Source of the DNA: an uncultured Sphingosinicella sp. | GTDB lineage: Bacteria > Pseudomonadota > Alphaproteobacteria > Sphingomonadales > Sphingomonadaceae | DNA: 5,550 bases | Direction: 5' to 3' | Assembly: GCA_946886275.1 (NCBI GenBank) | Contig: CAMPIH010000149.1 | Span: forward strand, 1-5,550 | Part shown: in pieces, positions 1 through 5,550 of the stretch | Layout of the letters: each line of letters begins with the position of its first letter | Position numbering within the stretch: the stretch's first letter is position 1 | Translations under genes and position numbers: made by a program | Notes under the pieces: generated by a model | Database searches by the model: none | Told to the model about the DNA's origin: nothing | Seen by the model: only the letters and a program-made list of their open reading frames with translations

Positions 1-644
1 CCGAGCCGGTCGGCGGTCTCCTGGAGCGCCGCTTCCATCGTCCGGCCGATCTTCATCTTGTCGGAGACGGCGCGGAATTCGAGGCCGACCGGGTCCTGGA
101 TCTCCGAACCGACGATTCCGACGGTCTCGGAGATCGGCAGACCGGAGCGGAGCCCTCGGACCATGAGCTCGATCGCGTCCGGGAATTTGGACGTGAACTT
201 GGTGATCCGGCGCTGGATCAGCTTGCCGATCATGTAATGGGGAAGGCCGATCCCGACGAACAGGCCGAAGCTGAGCGCCAGGATCAAGGGCGCGCCCTTG
301 AACCAGAGCACCGCCATCACCGCCAGCGCGATCCCGGCGGACGCCCCGACGTAGTGGAGAAGCGTCCAGCTCTTGCCCGTCTGCTGGAGCCGAAGCCGGA
401 GCAGGGCCGGATTGGGAATGAAGCGCTGGGCGAAGCCCTCGGCCGCCCCCTGCTGCCGATTGGCGAAGATTCGCTTCAGCTGCGCCTGGGCGGCGACCTC
501 GGAGGACTTGCTGTGCCGCTCGCGAACGCTTTCGAGCCGCCTCGCCTGGAGCTTGGCGGCCGAAGGGCCCGAAAAGACGATCATGGCGAGCAGCAGGGCC
601 GCCATGACCCCGCCCGCCAGGATGTAAATCGTAAAACCGGGCAT
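1..644 (-). CDS. tadB: TadB (CpaG) inner-membrane platform protein, T2SSF family (C-terminal part beyond the window edge)
   Basis: Translating the minus strand from the ATG at 644 gives 214 uninterrupted residues up to the window edge. A membrane helix (about 4-24, FTIYILAGGVMAALLLAMIV) is followed by a polar, partly helical region (30-90) rich in Arg, Gln and Ala. Two close hydrophobic stretches come next (about 95-115, LLHYVGASAGIALAVMAVLW, and 119-140, PLILALSFGLFVGIGLPHYM). The T2SSF (GspF-like) domain then begins at about 150 with KFPDAIELMVRGLRSGLPIS, a sequence very typical of TadB. TadB and TadC form the inner-membrane platform that the CpaF/TadA ATPase acts on to assemble pilin. Family members are usually around 300-330 residues, so roughly a third is missing. 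An adjacent ATG at 647 would add one Met. The gene lies 36 nt after cpaE. TadC is a less likely identity, given the N-terminal layout and position before any other T2SSF gene. Confidence 0.92.
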   Translation of the reverse strand, partial: MPGFTIYILAGGVMAALLLAMIVFSGPSAAKLQARRLESVRERHSKSSEVAAQAQLKRIFANRQQGAAEGFAQRFIPNPALLRLRLQQTGKSWTLLHYVGASAGIALAVMAVLWFKGAPLILALSFGLFVGIGLPHYMIGKLIQRRITKFTSKFPDAIELMVRGLRSGLPISETVGIVGSEIQDPVGLEFRAVSDKMKIGRTMEAALQETADRL

Positions 645-648
645 CATC

Positions 649-655
649 CCTCCTC
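649..655 (-). promoter_or_regulatory. Strong ribosome binding site for tadB
   Basis: The minus strand reads GAGGAGG-G-ATGATG. The Shine-Dalgarno core is near perfect and leaves 4 nt before the second ATG (644) but only 1 nt before the first (647). The second ATG is therefore the better start. It is the best ribosome site in the window, in the short gap between cpaE and tadB. Confidence 0.7.
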
Positions 656-680
656 GTCAGCGCGCAGCAAAAGGCAGCGT

Positions 681-1961
681 TCAGGCCGCCTTCGCCGTGG
701 CCTCCTTCGGCTTCTTCGCGACCATCGACTTGAAGTTGCCGAGCTTGCTGAGAAGCGAGGCATTGCCACCCTTCTCCTCGCTGGCGCCTTCAGTGCTGGC
801 CTGCTGCTCGAGCGACAGGTTGAGGAGCTGGACGAGCGGCTGGGTCAGCTTCGACGACTTGGTCGCCTTGGCCAGCGGCTGGCCGAGCTTGGCCGCCTGG
901 GTCGCCGATTTCGGGTCGAACGGAATGACGACGTCGACCTTGCGCTCGATCGAATGCTCGAAATCCTTGCGGCTGACTTCCTGGGCGCCTGCGGTCTTGT
1001 TGGCGACGATGAGCACCCGCGCCTGGGGCGCGTTCGCCTTGAGCCAGGACAGGATCCGGATCGTGTCGCGAGTGCCGGCGAGGGTGAACTCGCTGACGAC
1101 GACGACGACATGGGCGTCGTTGAGCAGATGCGGGTGCTGGACCAGCATGTTCCGGGGGAGATCGACCACCATGCCTTCGAAGGCGTGGCGAATCTCTTCC
1201 TGGAGCTGGAAGTAAGCCGATCCGTCGGTCAGCATCGCCTGGTTGATCGGCGCTTCGGCCGAAAGCACGCAGAGCTTGTCGTTCGCTCGGACCATCGCCC
1301 GCTCGATGAACAGCCCGTCGATCCGGCTCGGATTTTCGATCGCGTCGGTCAGGCCGCGGCCCGGCTCCAGATCGAGCGCGAGGGCGCCCGTCCCGAAATG
1401 GACGTCGAGGTCGAGCAAGGCGGTCGAACGGCCGCCCTTGTCACCCATCAGCCAGGCCAAAGAAGTCGCGATCGTCGAGGCGCCGACTCCGCCGCGGACG
1501 CCGATCACGGCGGCCATGACGTTCGGCTTCTCGGCGCCGCCTTCGGCGACCCGCGGTCCGGAAATCGTCAGCTGGGCATTGGCGAAGGCATCACGAAGCT
1601 GATCGGCGGTGAACGGCTTCAGCAGATAATCCTGGATCCCGCTGGCGACGAGGTCGCGATAGAGCCGGACGTCGTTCACCTGGCCGGCGGCGATCACCAC
1701 CGTTCCGGGCTCGCACACCTCGGCAAGCGCGTTGATGTCGTTGAGCGGATCACCCGATTCGCTGAGATCGACGAACAGGATGCAGGGGCTGGCGGAGACG
1801 GACAGGGTCTGGACCGCGTTGCGCAGCCCGCCCTTGTTCACCTTCTCCGGCGACCAGCCATGCTCGACCGCGATCGGCCGGAGCATTTCCGCGGTGGCGT
1901 CGTCACAGACGAACGCTGTGAAGGGATCGCGAAGCGCGGCTCCACGGTTGAACGCAGTCAT
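681..1961 (-). CDS. cpaE: CpaE/TadZ pilus localisation protein (receiver-like domain plus MinD/ParA-like ATPase domain)
   Basis: The 426-residue product has two parts. Residues about 13-130 resemble a response-regulator receiver: acidic pair Asp20-Asp21, Asp65 at the end of a beta strand (ILFVDLSESG), and Lys115-Pro116 (YLLKPF). Residues about 148-385 are a MinD/ParA/SIMIBI ATPase domain: a deviant Walker A at 154-163 (GVRGGVGAST), an A'-type DLDVHFG (Asp184, Asp186) and a Walker B-like GMVVDLP (Asp267). Both Walker A lysine positions are replaced (Arg156, Ala161), as in the atypical ATPases of the TadZ family. CpaE/TadZ proteins localise to the cell pole and direct assembly of the Tad machine. 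A basic, partly amphipathic tail (about 402-420, SLLSKLGNFKSMVAKKPKE) closes the protein. The ATG at 1961 overlaps the cpaD stop (ATGA); a G-run upstream within cpaD may serve as a weak ribosome site. The next gene is tadB, without an intervening cpaF. Confidence 0.95.
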   Translation of the reverse strand: MTAFNRGAALRDPFTAFVCDDATAEMLRPIAVEHGWSPEKVNKGGLRNAVQTLSVSASPCILFVDLSESGDPLNDINALAEVCEPGTVVIAAGQVNDVRLYRDLVASGIQDYLLKPFTADQLRDAFANAQLTISGPRVAEGGAEKPNVMAAVIGVRGGVGASTIATSLAWLMGDKGGRSTALLDLDVHFGTGALALDLEPGRGLTDAIENPSRIDGLFIERAMVRANDKLCVLSAEAPINQAMLTDGSAYFQLQEEIRHAFEGMVVDLPRNMLVQHPHLLNDAHVVVVVSEFTLAGTRDTIRILSWLKANAPQARVLIVANKTAGAQEVSRKDFEHSIERKVDVVIPFDPKSATQAAKLGQPLAKATKSSKLTQPLVQLLNLSLEQQASTEGASEEKGGNASLLSKLGNFKSMVAKKPKEATAKAA

Positions 1962-2620
1962 CGGTTATTGCCCCCCGTCGTGCTGGATTCCCGAAGTCCG
2001 CCCTGACCGGTCGGCTGGGCCTGGCGGTAGCTGCGAATGGCGCGGGTCGCCGTGGCGGCGCCGCTATTGCTTCCGTCCTGTCCCTGAACGAGGTCGTTCG
2101 GGTTGGCGACCATGGCGGCGAGATTGGCATTGGTCGCGCAGCCATAATTGGAAGAGGTGTTGCCGGTCGCGGCGATCTCCGCGGGCGCCCAGTTGGGGCA
2201 GCCCGGGACGCTCGCAACGGCGCGGCTGGCGACTATCCGAACAGTGCCCGGCTGGACCTGCCCGGCCGTGATCGGCGCGGCCGCATCGACGAGCAGGAGG
2301 CCGTAGCGCGCGGCCACTCCGGCAACGTCGCGGCGGGCCGCCTCGGATTCGTAGCCGGCGGCCTCGTCGATCGTGACCTGGTCGCCGTAGCGAAGGTCGA
2401 TCGAGTCGAACCAGGCATCGAGCCGGGCCAGCTCGGCCGGCGCCACGCCGTCGCCGCCAGTGGCGACGTCGAACACGAAGTCGGTCCGCTGGAGGATCGG
2501 CTGGTGCACCGAGTAGAGGCTCGGATTGTTGGTCGCGGTCAGATGCTCCGGCGCCGAGGCGCAGCCGGTGGCTCCGATTCCGAGCGCCGCCACCGCGGCG
2601 AAAGTGATCATTCGAGACAT
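1958..2620 (-). CDS. cpaD: CpaD Tad pilus outer-membrane lipoprotein
   Basis: CpaD is the lipoprotein that accompanies the CpaC secretin in alphaproteobacterial Tad systems and is thought to help its placement or stability in the outer membrane. With the start at 2620 the product is 220 residues, a normal length. It has a short lipoprotein signal (MSRMITFAAVAALGIGATGC) with Cys20 as the likely lipidated residue; the lipobox ATGC is acceptable but not ideal. The family hallmark is near the C-terminus: VPGCPNW (Cys141), then NYGCATNANLAAMVANPNDL (Cys161), an Asn-rich stretch strongly typical of CpaD. The two cysteines may form a periplasmic disulphide. The last 30-40 residues are Gly/Ser/Thr/Asn-rich and probably disordered. 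An in-frame ATG at 2653 would add 11 residues and give a TGATG junction with cpaC, but it has less support. The TGA stop overlaps the cpaE start as ATGA (1961-1958), suggesting translational coupling. Confidence 0.94.
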   Translation of the reverse strand: MSRMITFAAVAALGIGATGCASAPEHLTATNNPSLYSVHQPILQRTDFVFDVATGGDGVAPAELARLDAWFDSIDLRYGDQVTIDEAAGYESEAARRDVAGVAARYGLLLVDAAAPITAGQVQPGTVRIVASRAVASVPGCPNWAPAEIAATGNTSSNYGCATNANLAAMVANPNDLVQGQDGSNSGAATATRAIRSYRQAQPTGQGGLRESSTTGGNNR

Positions 2621-2630
2621 TGCGAAACTG

Positions 2631-2637
2631 TCCTTTC
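2631..2637 (-). promoter_or_regulatory. Likely ribosome binding site for cpaD
   Basis: The minus strand reads GAAAGGA here, ending 10 nt before the ATG at 2620. It supports this start over the upstream in-frame ATG at 2653, which would put 11 extra, mostly charged or polar residues ahead of the lipoprotein signal. Confidence 0.5.
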
Positions 2638-2652
2638 GGGCTCGGGCGGTCA

Positions 2653-4197
2653 TCAGAAGTTGAATCCGGGCTGGGCCGAGGTCGGCGCGCTCGGCGGCGG
2701 CAGAGCGACGTCGCTTCGCTGCGCCTGCTGGACCGGCGCCTGGGCCGGTGCCGGCGGGACGTTGGCGGCGGCGTCGCTCATCCCCGGGGCGACCGTCTGC
2801 GCGTTCGCTGCGGTCGGCACCGGGCGCTGCTCGCCGCTTCGGCTGTCATGCTCGCGGCCGATCAGCAGGCGATTGCCCTCGTTGGTGTTGCGGAAGCCGT
2901 CGGTCGGAAGCGCGACCTGGTTGGCCGAGACCGGCTGGACCAGATAGGGCGTGACGACGATGACCAGCTCGGTTTCGTTCCGGCGGAAATTGTTCGATCG
3001 GAACAAGGCGCCGATGATCGGCAGGCTGCCGATGCCCGGAGTCCGGTCGACCGAGTTGCTGAGCGTGTTGCGCATCAGGCCGGCGATGATGATGCTCTGG
3101 CCGGAGCCGAGCTCGACGGTCGTTTCGGACCGGCGAATGGTGAGAGCCGGGACCTCGAAGCCGTTCAGCTCGACCGCACCGGCCGAGGAAAGCTCGGAAA
3201 CCTCGGGGCGGACCCGCATCGAGATCCGGCCATTCTCAAGCACGTAGGGCGTGAAGGCGAGGCCGACGCCGAACTGCTTGAACTCGACGGTGACGTTGCC
3301 GAGCGACTGCGAGATCGGGATCGGGAATTCGCCGCCGGCCAGGAAGCTGGCGGTCTCTCCGGAAAGCGCGGTCAGGGTCGGCTCGGCGAGGATGTTGACC
3401 AGGCCGTTATTCTCGTTGAGGCGAGCGGCGCCGGCGATATCGACGCCGAGGACGTTGCGAAGCAGAAGGCCGACATTGGTCAGTCCTTCCGGCCTCGGGA
3501 AGCTGACGCTGCCGTCGCCGTTGAAGTCAGCGACATTGGCGCCGCGGCCGATCACGAAGCCGGTGCTGCCACCGCTCCGGTCGAAGGATTCGAGGTCGAC
3601 GCCGACTTCGCGGACCAGGGTCCGGCTGACTTCGGCGAAGGTGACCTTCAGCATGACCTGCTGAGGAGTCGCGGTGCGAAGGCGGCTGACCACCTGGGTC
3701 GATTCGCCGACGAACGCCTGGGCGAGGCGTTCCGCCTCGGCGGCGTCCTCGGGCTGGGCGACGGTGCCGGTGAGCAGGACGAGCCCGTTCATCGGGGTCG
3801 CGCTGATATTCGCTTCCGGCATCGCCAGCTCGAGCATCTGATCGACCGAGGCCAGGTTCTGGCCGACCCGGACATTGGCCGAGTAGATCACCCGTCCGGC
3901 GCGATCGGTCGCGAAGACGGTGGTCTGGCCGGGGCCGGCGCCGAAGATGAAGATCTGGTTGCCGGAGCGGACCTGGACGTCGGCGACACCGGGATTGGCG
4001 ACGAAGACATCGCTCATCGTCCCGTTGAGGCGGACCATCCGGCCGGTTCCGACCGAGAGGACGACATCGTCGGTCGGCGTGACCACCGTCGACTGGGCGA
4101 CGGCCTGGCTGGCCGGGACGAGGGCCAGGCTCGCCGCCATGGCGGCAGAGATGGCCGTTCCGAGCGCAAGGCGCCGGATCAAGTTGGGCTTCTTCAT
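2653..4197 (-). CDS. cpaC: CpaC/RcpA outer-membrane secretin of the Tad pilus
   Basis: This 514-residue secretin should form the outer-membrane ring through which the Flp pilus passes. A Sec signal peptide (basic KKPNLIRR, hydrophobic core, likely cleavage after AVA at residue 34) fixes the start at 4197. Starting at the upstream ATG (4275) would bury it behind 26 residues and overlap cpaB. An N-terminal pilus/T2SS domain spans about 45-111 ([28 protein letters not shown]), a BON-like domain about 115-174 ([20 protein letters not shown]), and the secretin domain about 178-423. The secretin domain includes [30 protein letters not shown], a signature around 349-377 ([20 protein letters not shown]) and [12 protein letters not shown], and ends at [14 protein letters not shown]. 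Two oddities are an acidic loop at 224-235 ([10 protein letters not shown]) and a Pro/Ala/Gln-rich tail of about 90 residues. Its TGA shares a base with an ATG in the cpaD frame, though cpaD probably starts later. The partner is the lipoprotein CpaD. Confidence 0.96.
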   Translation of the reverse strand: MKKPNLIRRLALGTAISAAMAASLALVPASQAVAQSTVVTPTDDVVLSVGTGRMVRLNGTMSDVFVANPGVADVQVRSGNQIFIFGAGPGQTTVFATDRAGRVIYSANVRVGQNLASVDQMLELAMPEANISATPMNGLVLLTGTVAQPEDAAEAERLAQAFVGESTQVVSRLRTATPQQVMLKVTFAEVSRTLVREVGVDLESFDRSGGSTGFVIGRGANVADFNGDGSVSFPRPEGLTNVGLLLRNVLGVDIAGAARLNENNGLVNILAEPTLTALSGETASFLAGGEFPIPISQSLGNVTVEFKQFGVGLAFTPYVLENGRISMRVRPEVSELSSAGAVELNGFEVPALTIRRSETTVELGSGQSIIIAGLMRNTLSNSVDRTPGIGSLPIIGALFRSNNFRRNETELVIVVTPYLVQPVSANQVALPTDGFRNTNEGNRLLIGREHDSRSGEQRPVPTAANAQTVAPGMSDAAANVPPAPAQAPVQQAQRSDVALPPPSAPTSAQPGFNF

Positions 4198-4198
4198 C

Positions 4199-5218
4199 TT
4201 ACCTGGCTCCCACCGGAACGATCGTGACATTATTGCCGCGGGCGATCCGGACGACCGGACCCGTCGGAGTACCATTCACATTGGTCTGACCGCTCTGTCC
4301 GGCAGACGCTGCAACGCCCTCTGGAGCCGGACGGGCGGGGACGCTGCTGCGCTGGAAGCGCGAGACGTCGGCGCCGACGGTGTAGGTCGGATTGGTGTCG
4401 ACCGGCTGATTGGCGACCGCCAGCAGCATCCGCCGCTCGGCGCTCGGGTCGTCGGTCTGAGGCACCTGGACCTCGCCCGAGGCGATGGCGCGCTCGAGCT
4501 CGGCATTGTTGTCCGCGAGCGAACGAAGCGACAGCGAGAGCTGGCCGATCGTCTGGGCGACCGCGATCTTCTCGGCGATCTTCGGGGTCGCCTCGAAGGT
4601 GACCGTCGAAGTGCTCATCGGGACCTGGTCGCCTTCTTCGTTACGGGCGTCGAGACGCTGGTCGACGGCGAGCACCCGGATGTTGCGGATGATCGTCTCG
4701 GAGACTCGAAGCGGGCTGCCGTCGCCGCCACCGGCGACTTCCTGGGTGAGGACCAGGTCGACCCGGTCGCCCGGGAAGACGAAGCCGGCGACGCCGCTGG
4801 TCGCGGAAACGCCGACGGTCACGGCGCGCATGCCCGGGCCGAGCGCCGCGGCGAGGAAGCCGCGTTCGCCGGGACGGACGAGCGAACCCTGGGTGACCGG
4901 CTGGCCGGCGGTGATCTCGCTTCGGACGACGGTGCCGATCAGTGTCGACGGATGGACCGAGCCCTGGGCGCCGCGGATGTAATAGACGTCCTGGACGAGA
5001 CCTTCTGGCCAGGGCTGATAGCGGAAGGCCTCGGCGTCGATGATCGTCCCGACCGGAAGGGTCCGGGTCGCGACGAGCACCTCGGGGCCGACCGGAACAG
5101 CCGGTCCAGCGACCGCCTGCGGGGCGGACGCGCCGGTGAACATGTTCTTCGCCATGACGGCGGTGAACCCGGCGATGATGAGCGCGCCTACCAGAAGCGC
5201 AATTTTCTTGAAGTCCAT
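4199..5218 (-). CDS. cpaB: CpaB/RcpC Flp pilus assembly protein (SAF domain, periplasmic, membrane-anchored)
   Basis: The 339-residue product has one N-terminal membrane helix (about residues 6-24, after the basic MDFKK) and a large periplasmic part. A SAF domain spans about 45-113, recognisable by VLVATRTLPVGTIIDAEAF and, at its end, RSEITAGQPVTQGSLVRPGE. An RcpC/CpaB domain follows (about 125-235) with GMRAVTVGV and GFVFPGDRVDLVLT. The C-terminus (VVRIARGNNVTIVPVG) is of the kind seen at CpaB ends. SAF domains occur in antifreeze proteins, sialate synthase and flagellar FlgA, and may bind carbohydrate or peptidoglycan. In Tad systems CpaB/RcpC works with the secretin in the periplasm. The ATG at 5218 is preferred because it starts the membrane anchor; a GGA core (5226-5224) lies 5 nt upstream and a stronger GGAGG (5235-5231) 12 nt upstream. 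The TAA stop is 1 nt before cpaC. Residues 290-320 are Pro/Ala/Gly/Ser-rich, probably a flexible linker. Confidence 0.95.
   Translation of the reverse strand: MDFKKIALLVGALIIAGFTAVMAKNMFTGASAPQAVAGPAVPVGPEVLVATRTLPVGTIIDAEAFRYQPWPEGLVQDVYYIRGAQGSVHPSTLIGTVVRSEITAGQPVTQGSLVRPGERGFLAAALGPGMRAVTVGVSATSGVAGFVFPGDRVDLVLTQEVAGGGDGSPLRVSETIIRNIRVLAVDQRLDARNEEGDQVPMSTSTVTFEATPKIAEKIAVAQTIGQLSLSLRSLADNNAELERAIASGEVQVPQTDDPSAERRMLLAVANQPVDTNPTYTVGADVSRFQRSSVPARPAPEGVAASAGQSGQTNVNGTPTGPVVRIARGNNVTIVPVGAR
4202..4210 (-). promoter_or_regulatory. Ribosome binding site that fixes the cpaC start
   Basis: Read on the minus strand, GGAGCCAGGTAAG precedes the ATG at 4197. GGAG (4210-4207) lies 9 nt and AGG (4204-4202) 4 nt upstream. 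It sits in the last codons of cpaB and supports 4197 over the in-frame upstream ATG at 4275. Confidence 0.6.
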
Positions 5219-5240
5219 GGCGTTCCGTCGCCTCCCCCAG

Positions 5241-5252
5241 TTCGGGACCGAA
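5241..5252. repeat. Short inverted repeat in the cpaA-cpaB gap
   Basis: TTCGG-GA-CCGAA is a perfect 5-bp inverted repeat with a 2-nt spacer, in the only sizeable gap of the operon (5219-5270, 52 nt). A TGATCA palindrome lies beside it at 5254-5259. The arms are too short and no T-run follows, so it is not a convincing terminator. It could be a regulator site or mRNA structure, but a repeat this short also arises often by chance. No promoter elements could be picked out in the gap. Confidence 0.25.
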
Positions 5253-5270
5253 TTGATCAGCCCCTAGTCA

Positions 5271-5550
5271 TCAGCCAAATTGGTAAAGAAAACGTTCGCT
5301 AATCAGCCACAAACCGGCAAAGGCGATCGCCACGCCGTACGGTATGGCCAATCGACCCTCGTGCCGGGCCAGGCGCTGGCGGATCACCATCGCCAGGGTC
5401 AGCGCCCCGCCGGCGATCGACATGATCACGATCAAGGGAAGAAGCGCGACCGCCGGCAGCCACAAGGCCAGGGCGCCGAGCATCTTGACGTCGCCGCCGC
5501 CCATCGCACCGAGCGCGAACGGAATGGCGAACAGGCCGAAGACCAAGGTG
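5271..5550 (-). CDS. cpaA: CpaA/TadV prepilin peptidase, A24 family (C-terminal part; N-terminus beyond the window edge)
   Basis: This is the end of an inner-membrane aspartic prepilin peptidase, which cleaves the leader of Flp-type prepilins before pilus assembly. The frame stays open to base 5550, so about 92 residues are visible of a protein usually around 150-170 long. A TTG at 5546 is an internal Leu codon, not a start. Near the beginning of the visible part is GAMGGGDVKM, the GxGD-type motif of A24 peptidases; its Asp codon is 5492-5490 and is one of the two catalytic aspartates. The other lies in the missing part. Hydrophobic segments follow (roughly ALALWLPAVALLPLIVIMSI, then GGALTLAMVI), then a short basic loop (RQRLARHEGR) and a last membrane helix (AIPYGVAIAFAGLWLI). 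The TGA stop is at 5273-5271, 52 nt ahead of cpaB. CpaA is the usual neighbour upstream of cpaB in Caulobacter-type loci, and the pilin gene often precedes it. Confidence 0.92.
   Translation of the reverse strand, partial: TLVFGLFAIPFALGAMGGGDVKMLGALALWLPAVALLPLIVIMSIAGGALTLAMVIRQRLARHEGRLAIPYGVAIAFAGLWLISERFLYQFG

Larger units (their letters stand above)
1..5550 (-). other. Segment of a Tad/Flp (type IVc) pilus operon, order cpaA-cpaB-cpaC-cpaD-cpaE-tadB
   Basis: Six genes on one strand with gaps of 52, 1, 32, -4 and about 36 nt in transcription order encode successive parts of one Tad pilus machine. The tight spacing supports a single transcript running right to left and entering from beyond the right edge. 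I saw no convincing promoter or hairpin-plus-T terminator inside. The pilin, the assembly ATPase CpaF/TadA, the second platform protein TadC and the tadD-G genes are absent here. They may lie outside, since both ends of the window cut through genes of the cluster. Confidence 0.93.

Noticed and set aside
648..680. Possible terminator or remnant of cpaF between cpaE and tadB
   Set aside because: At 33-36 nt the gap has no stable hairpin with a T-run and no room for gene remnants. It is mostly the tadB ribosome site.
1095..1109. Tandem GAC trinucleotide repeat (five copies)
   Set aside because: On the coding strand it is five Val codons (residues 285-289 of CpaE) forming a core beta strand of the ATPase fold. 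It keeps frame and needs no separate explanation.
237..2006. Long plus-strand open frame (589 codons) opposite tadB, cpaE and the end of cpaD
   Set aside because: It is antisense to well-recognised genes, spans several of them, and encodes an Arg/Gly/Asp/Glu-rich sequence with no recognisable domain. High GC removes stop codons from the opposite strand.
2620..4227. Long plus-strand open frame (535 codons) opposite cpaC
   Set aside because: The minus strand encodes a clear secretin with signal peptide. The plus frame is a low-complexity Asp/Gly/Arg-rich shadow.
4198..4275. N-terminal extension of cpaC from the upstream ATG at 4275
   Set aside because: It would overlap the end of cpaB by 77 nt and place 26 residues before a clean signal peptide. 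The ATG at 4197 has a good ribosome site and abuts the cpaB stop.
3920..5302. Long plus-strand open frame (460 codons) opposite cpaB and the start of cpaC
   Set aside because: It crosses gene boundaries on the other strand, has no recognisable motifs, and its biased composition is that of an antisense shadow.
5501..5546. TTG at 5546 as the start of cpaA
   Set aside because: The frame stays open beyond it to the window edge, and starting there would remove most of the N-terminal half of an A24 peptidase, including the first catalytic Asp.

Overview
The window holds six consecutive protein genes, all on the minus strand. They form part of a Tad (tight adherence) / Flp type IVc pilus assembly operon of the Caulobacter cpa type. 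High GC, G/C-rich third codon positions and the protein types (a CpaD lipoprotein, a CpaE with receiver-like and MinD-like parts, a CpaC secretin) point to an alphaproteobacterium. I favour a sphingomonad, but that is an impression from protein style, not a computed placement.

In the direction of transcription (right to left) the layout is: 5550-5271, the C-terminal part of the prepilin peptidase CpaA, cut by the window edge; 5218-4199, CpaB, an inner-membrane-anchored periplasmic protein with SAF and RcpC domains; 4197-2653, CpaC/RcpA, the outer-membrane secretin; 2620-1958, CpaD, an outer-membrane lipoprotein; 1961-681, CpaE/TadZ, a receiver-like plus MinD/ParA-like localisation protein; 644-1, the N-terminal part of TadB (CpaG), an inner-membrane platform protein cut by the left edge. 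Intergenic gaps are -4 to +52 nt, so the genes are probably co-transcribed from a promoter beyond the right edge. No stretch over 60 bases lacks a gene. I saw no tRNA, rRNA, insertion sequence, CRISPR array or convincing terminator.

Together the genes make most of a pilus machine. CpaA processes the prepilin, TadB (with TadC and the CpaF/TadA ATPase) drives pilus polymerisation at the inner membrane, CpaE places the machine in the cell, CpaB bridges the periplasm, and CpaC with CpaD forms the outer-membrane exit. The pilin, cpaF, tadC and the tadD-G type genes are not in this window. The main organisational oddity is that cpaE is followed directly by tadB, with no cpaF between them as in the Caulobacter order.

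No undescribed system is evident. The points that merit a second look are the missing cpaF, an EF-hand/FG-GAP-like acidic loop in the secretin, a receiver domain in CpaE that keeps its putative phospho-acceptor Asp, a Walker A motif lacking both lysines, and a basic amphipathic tail on CpaE.
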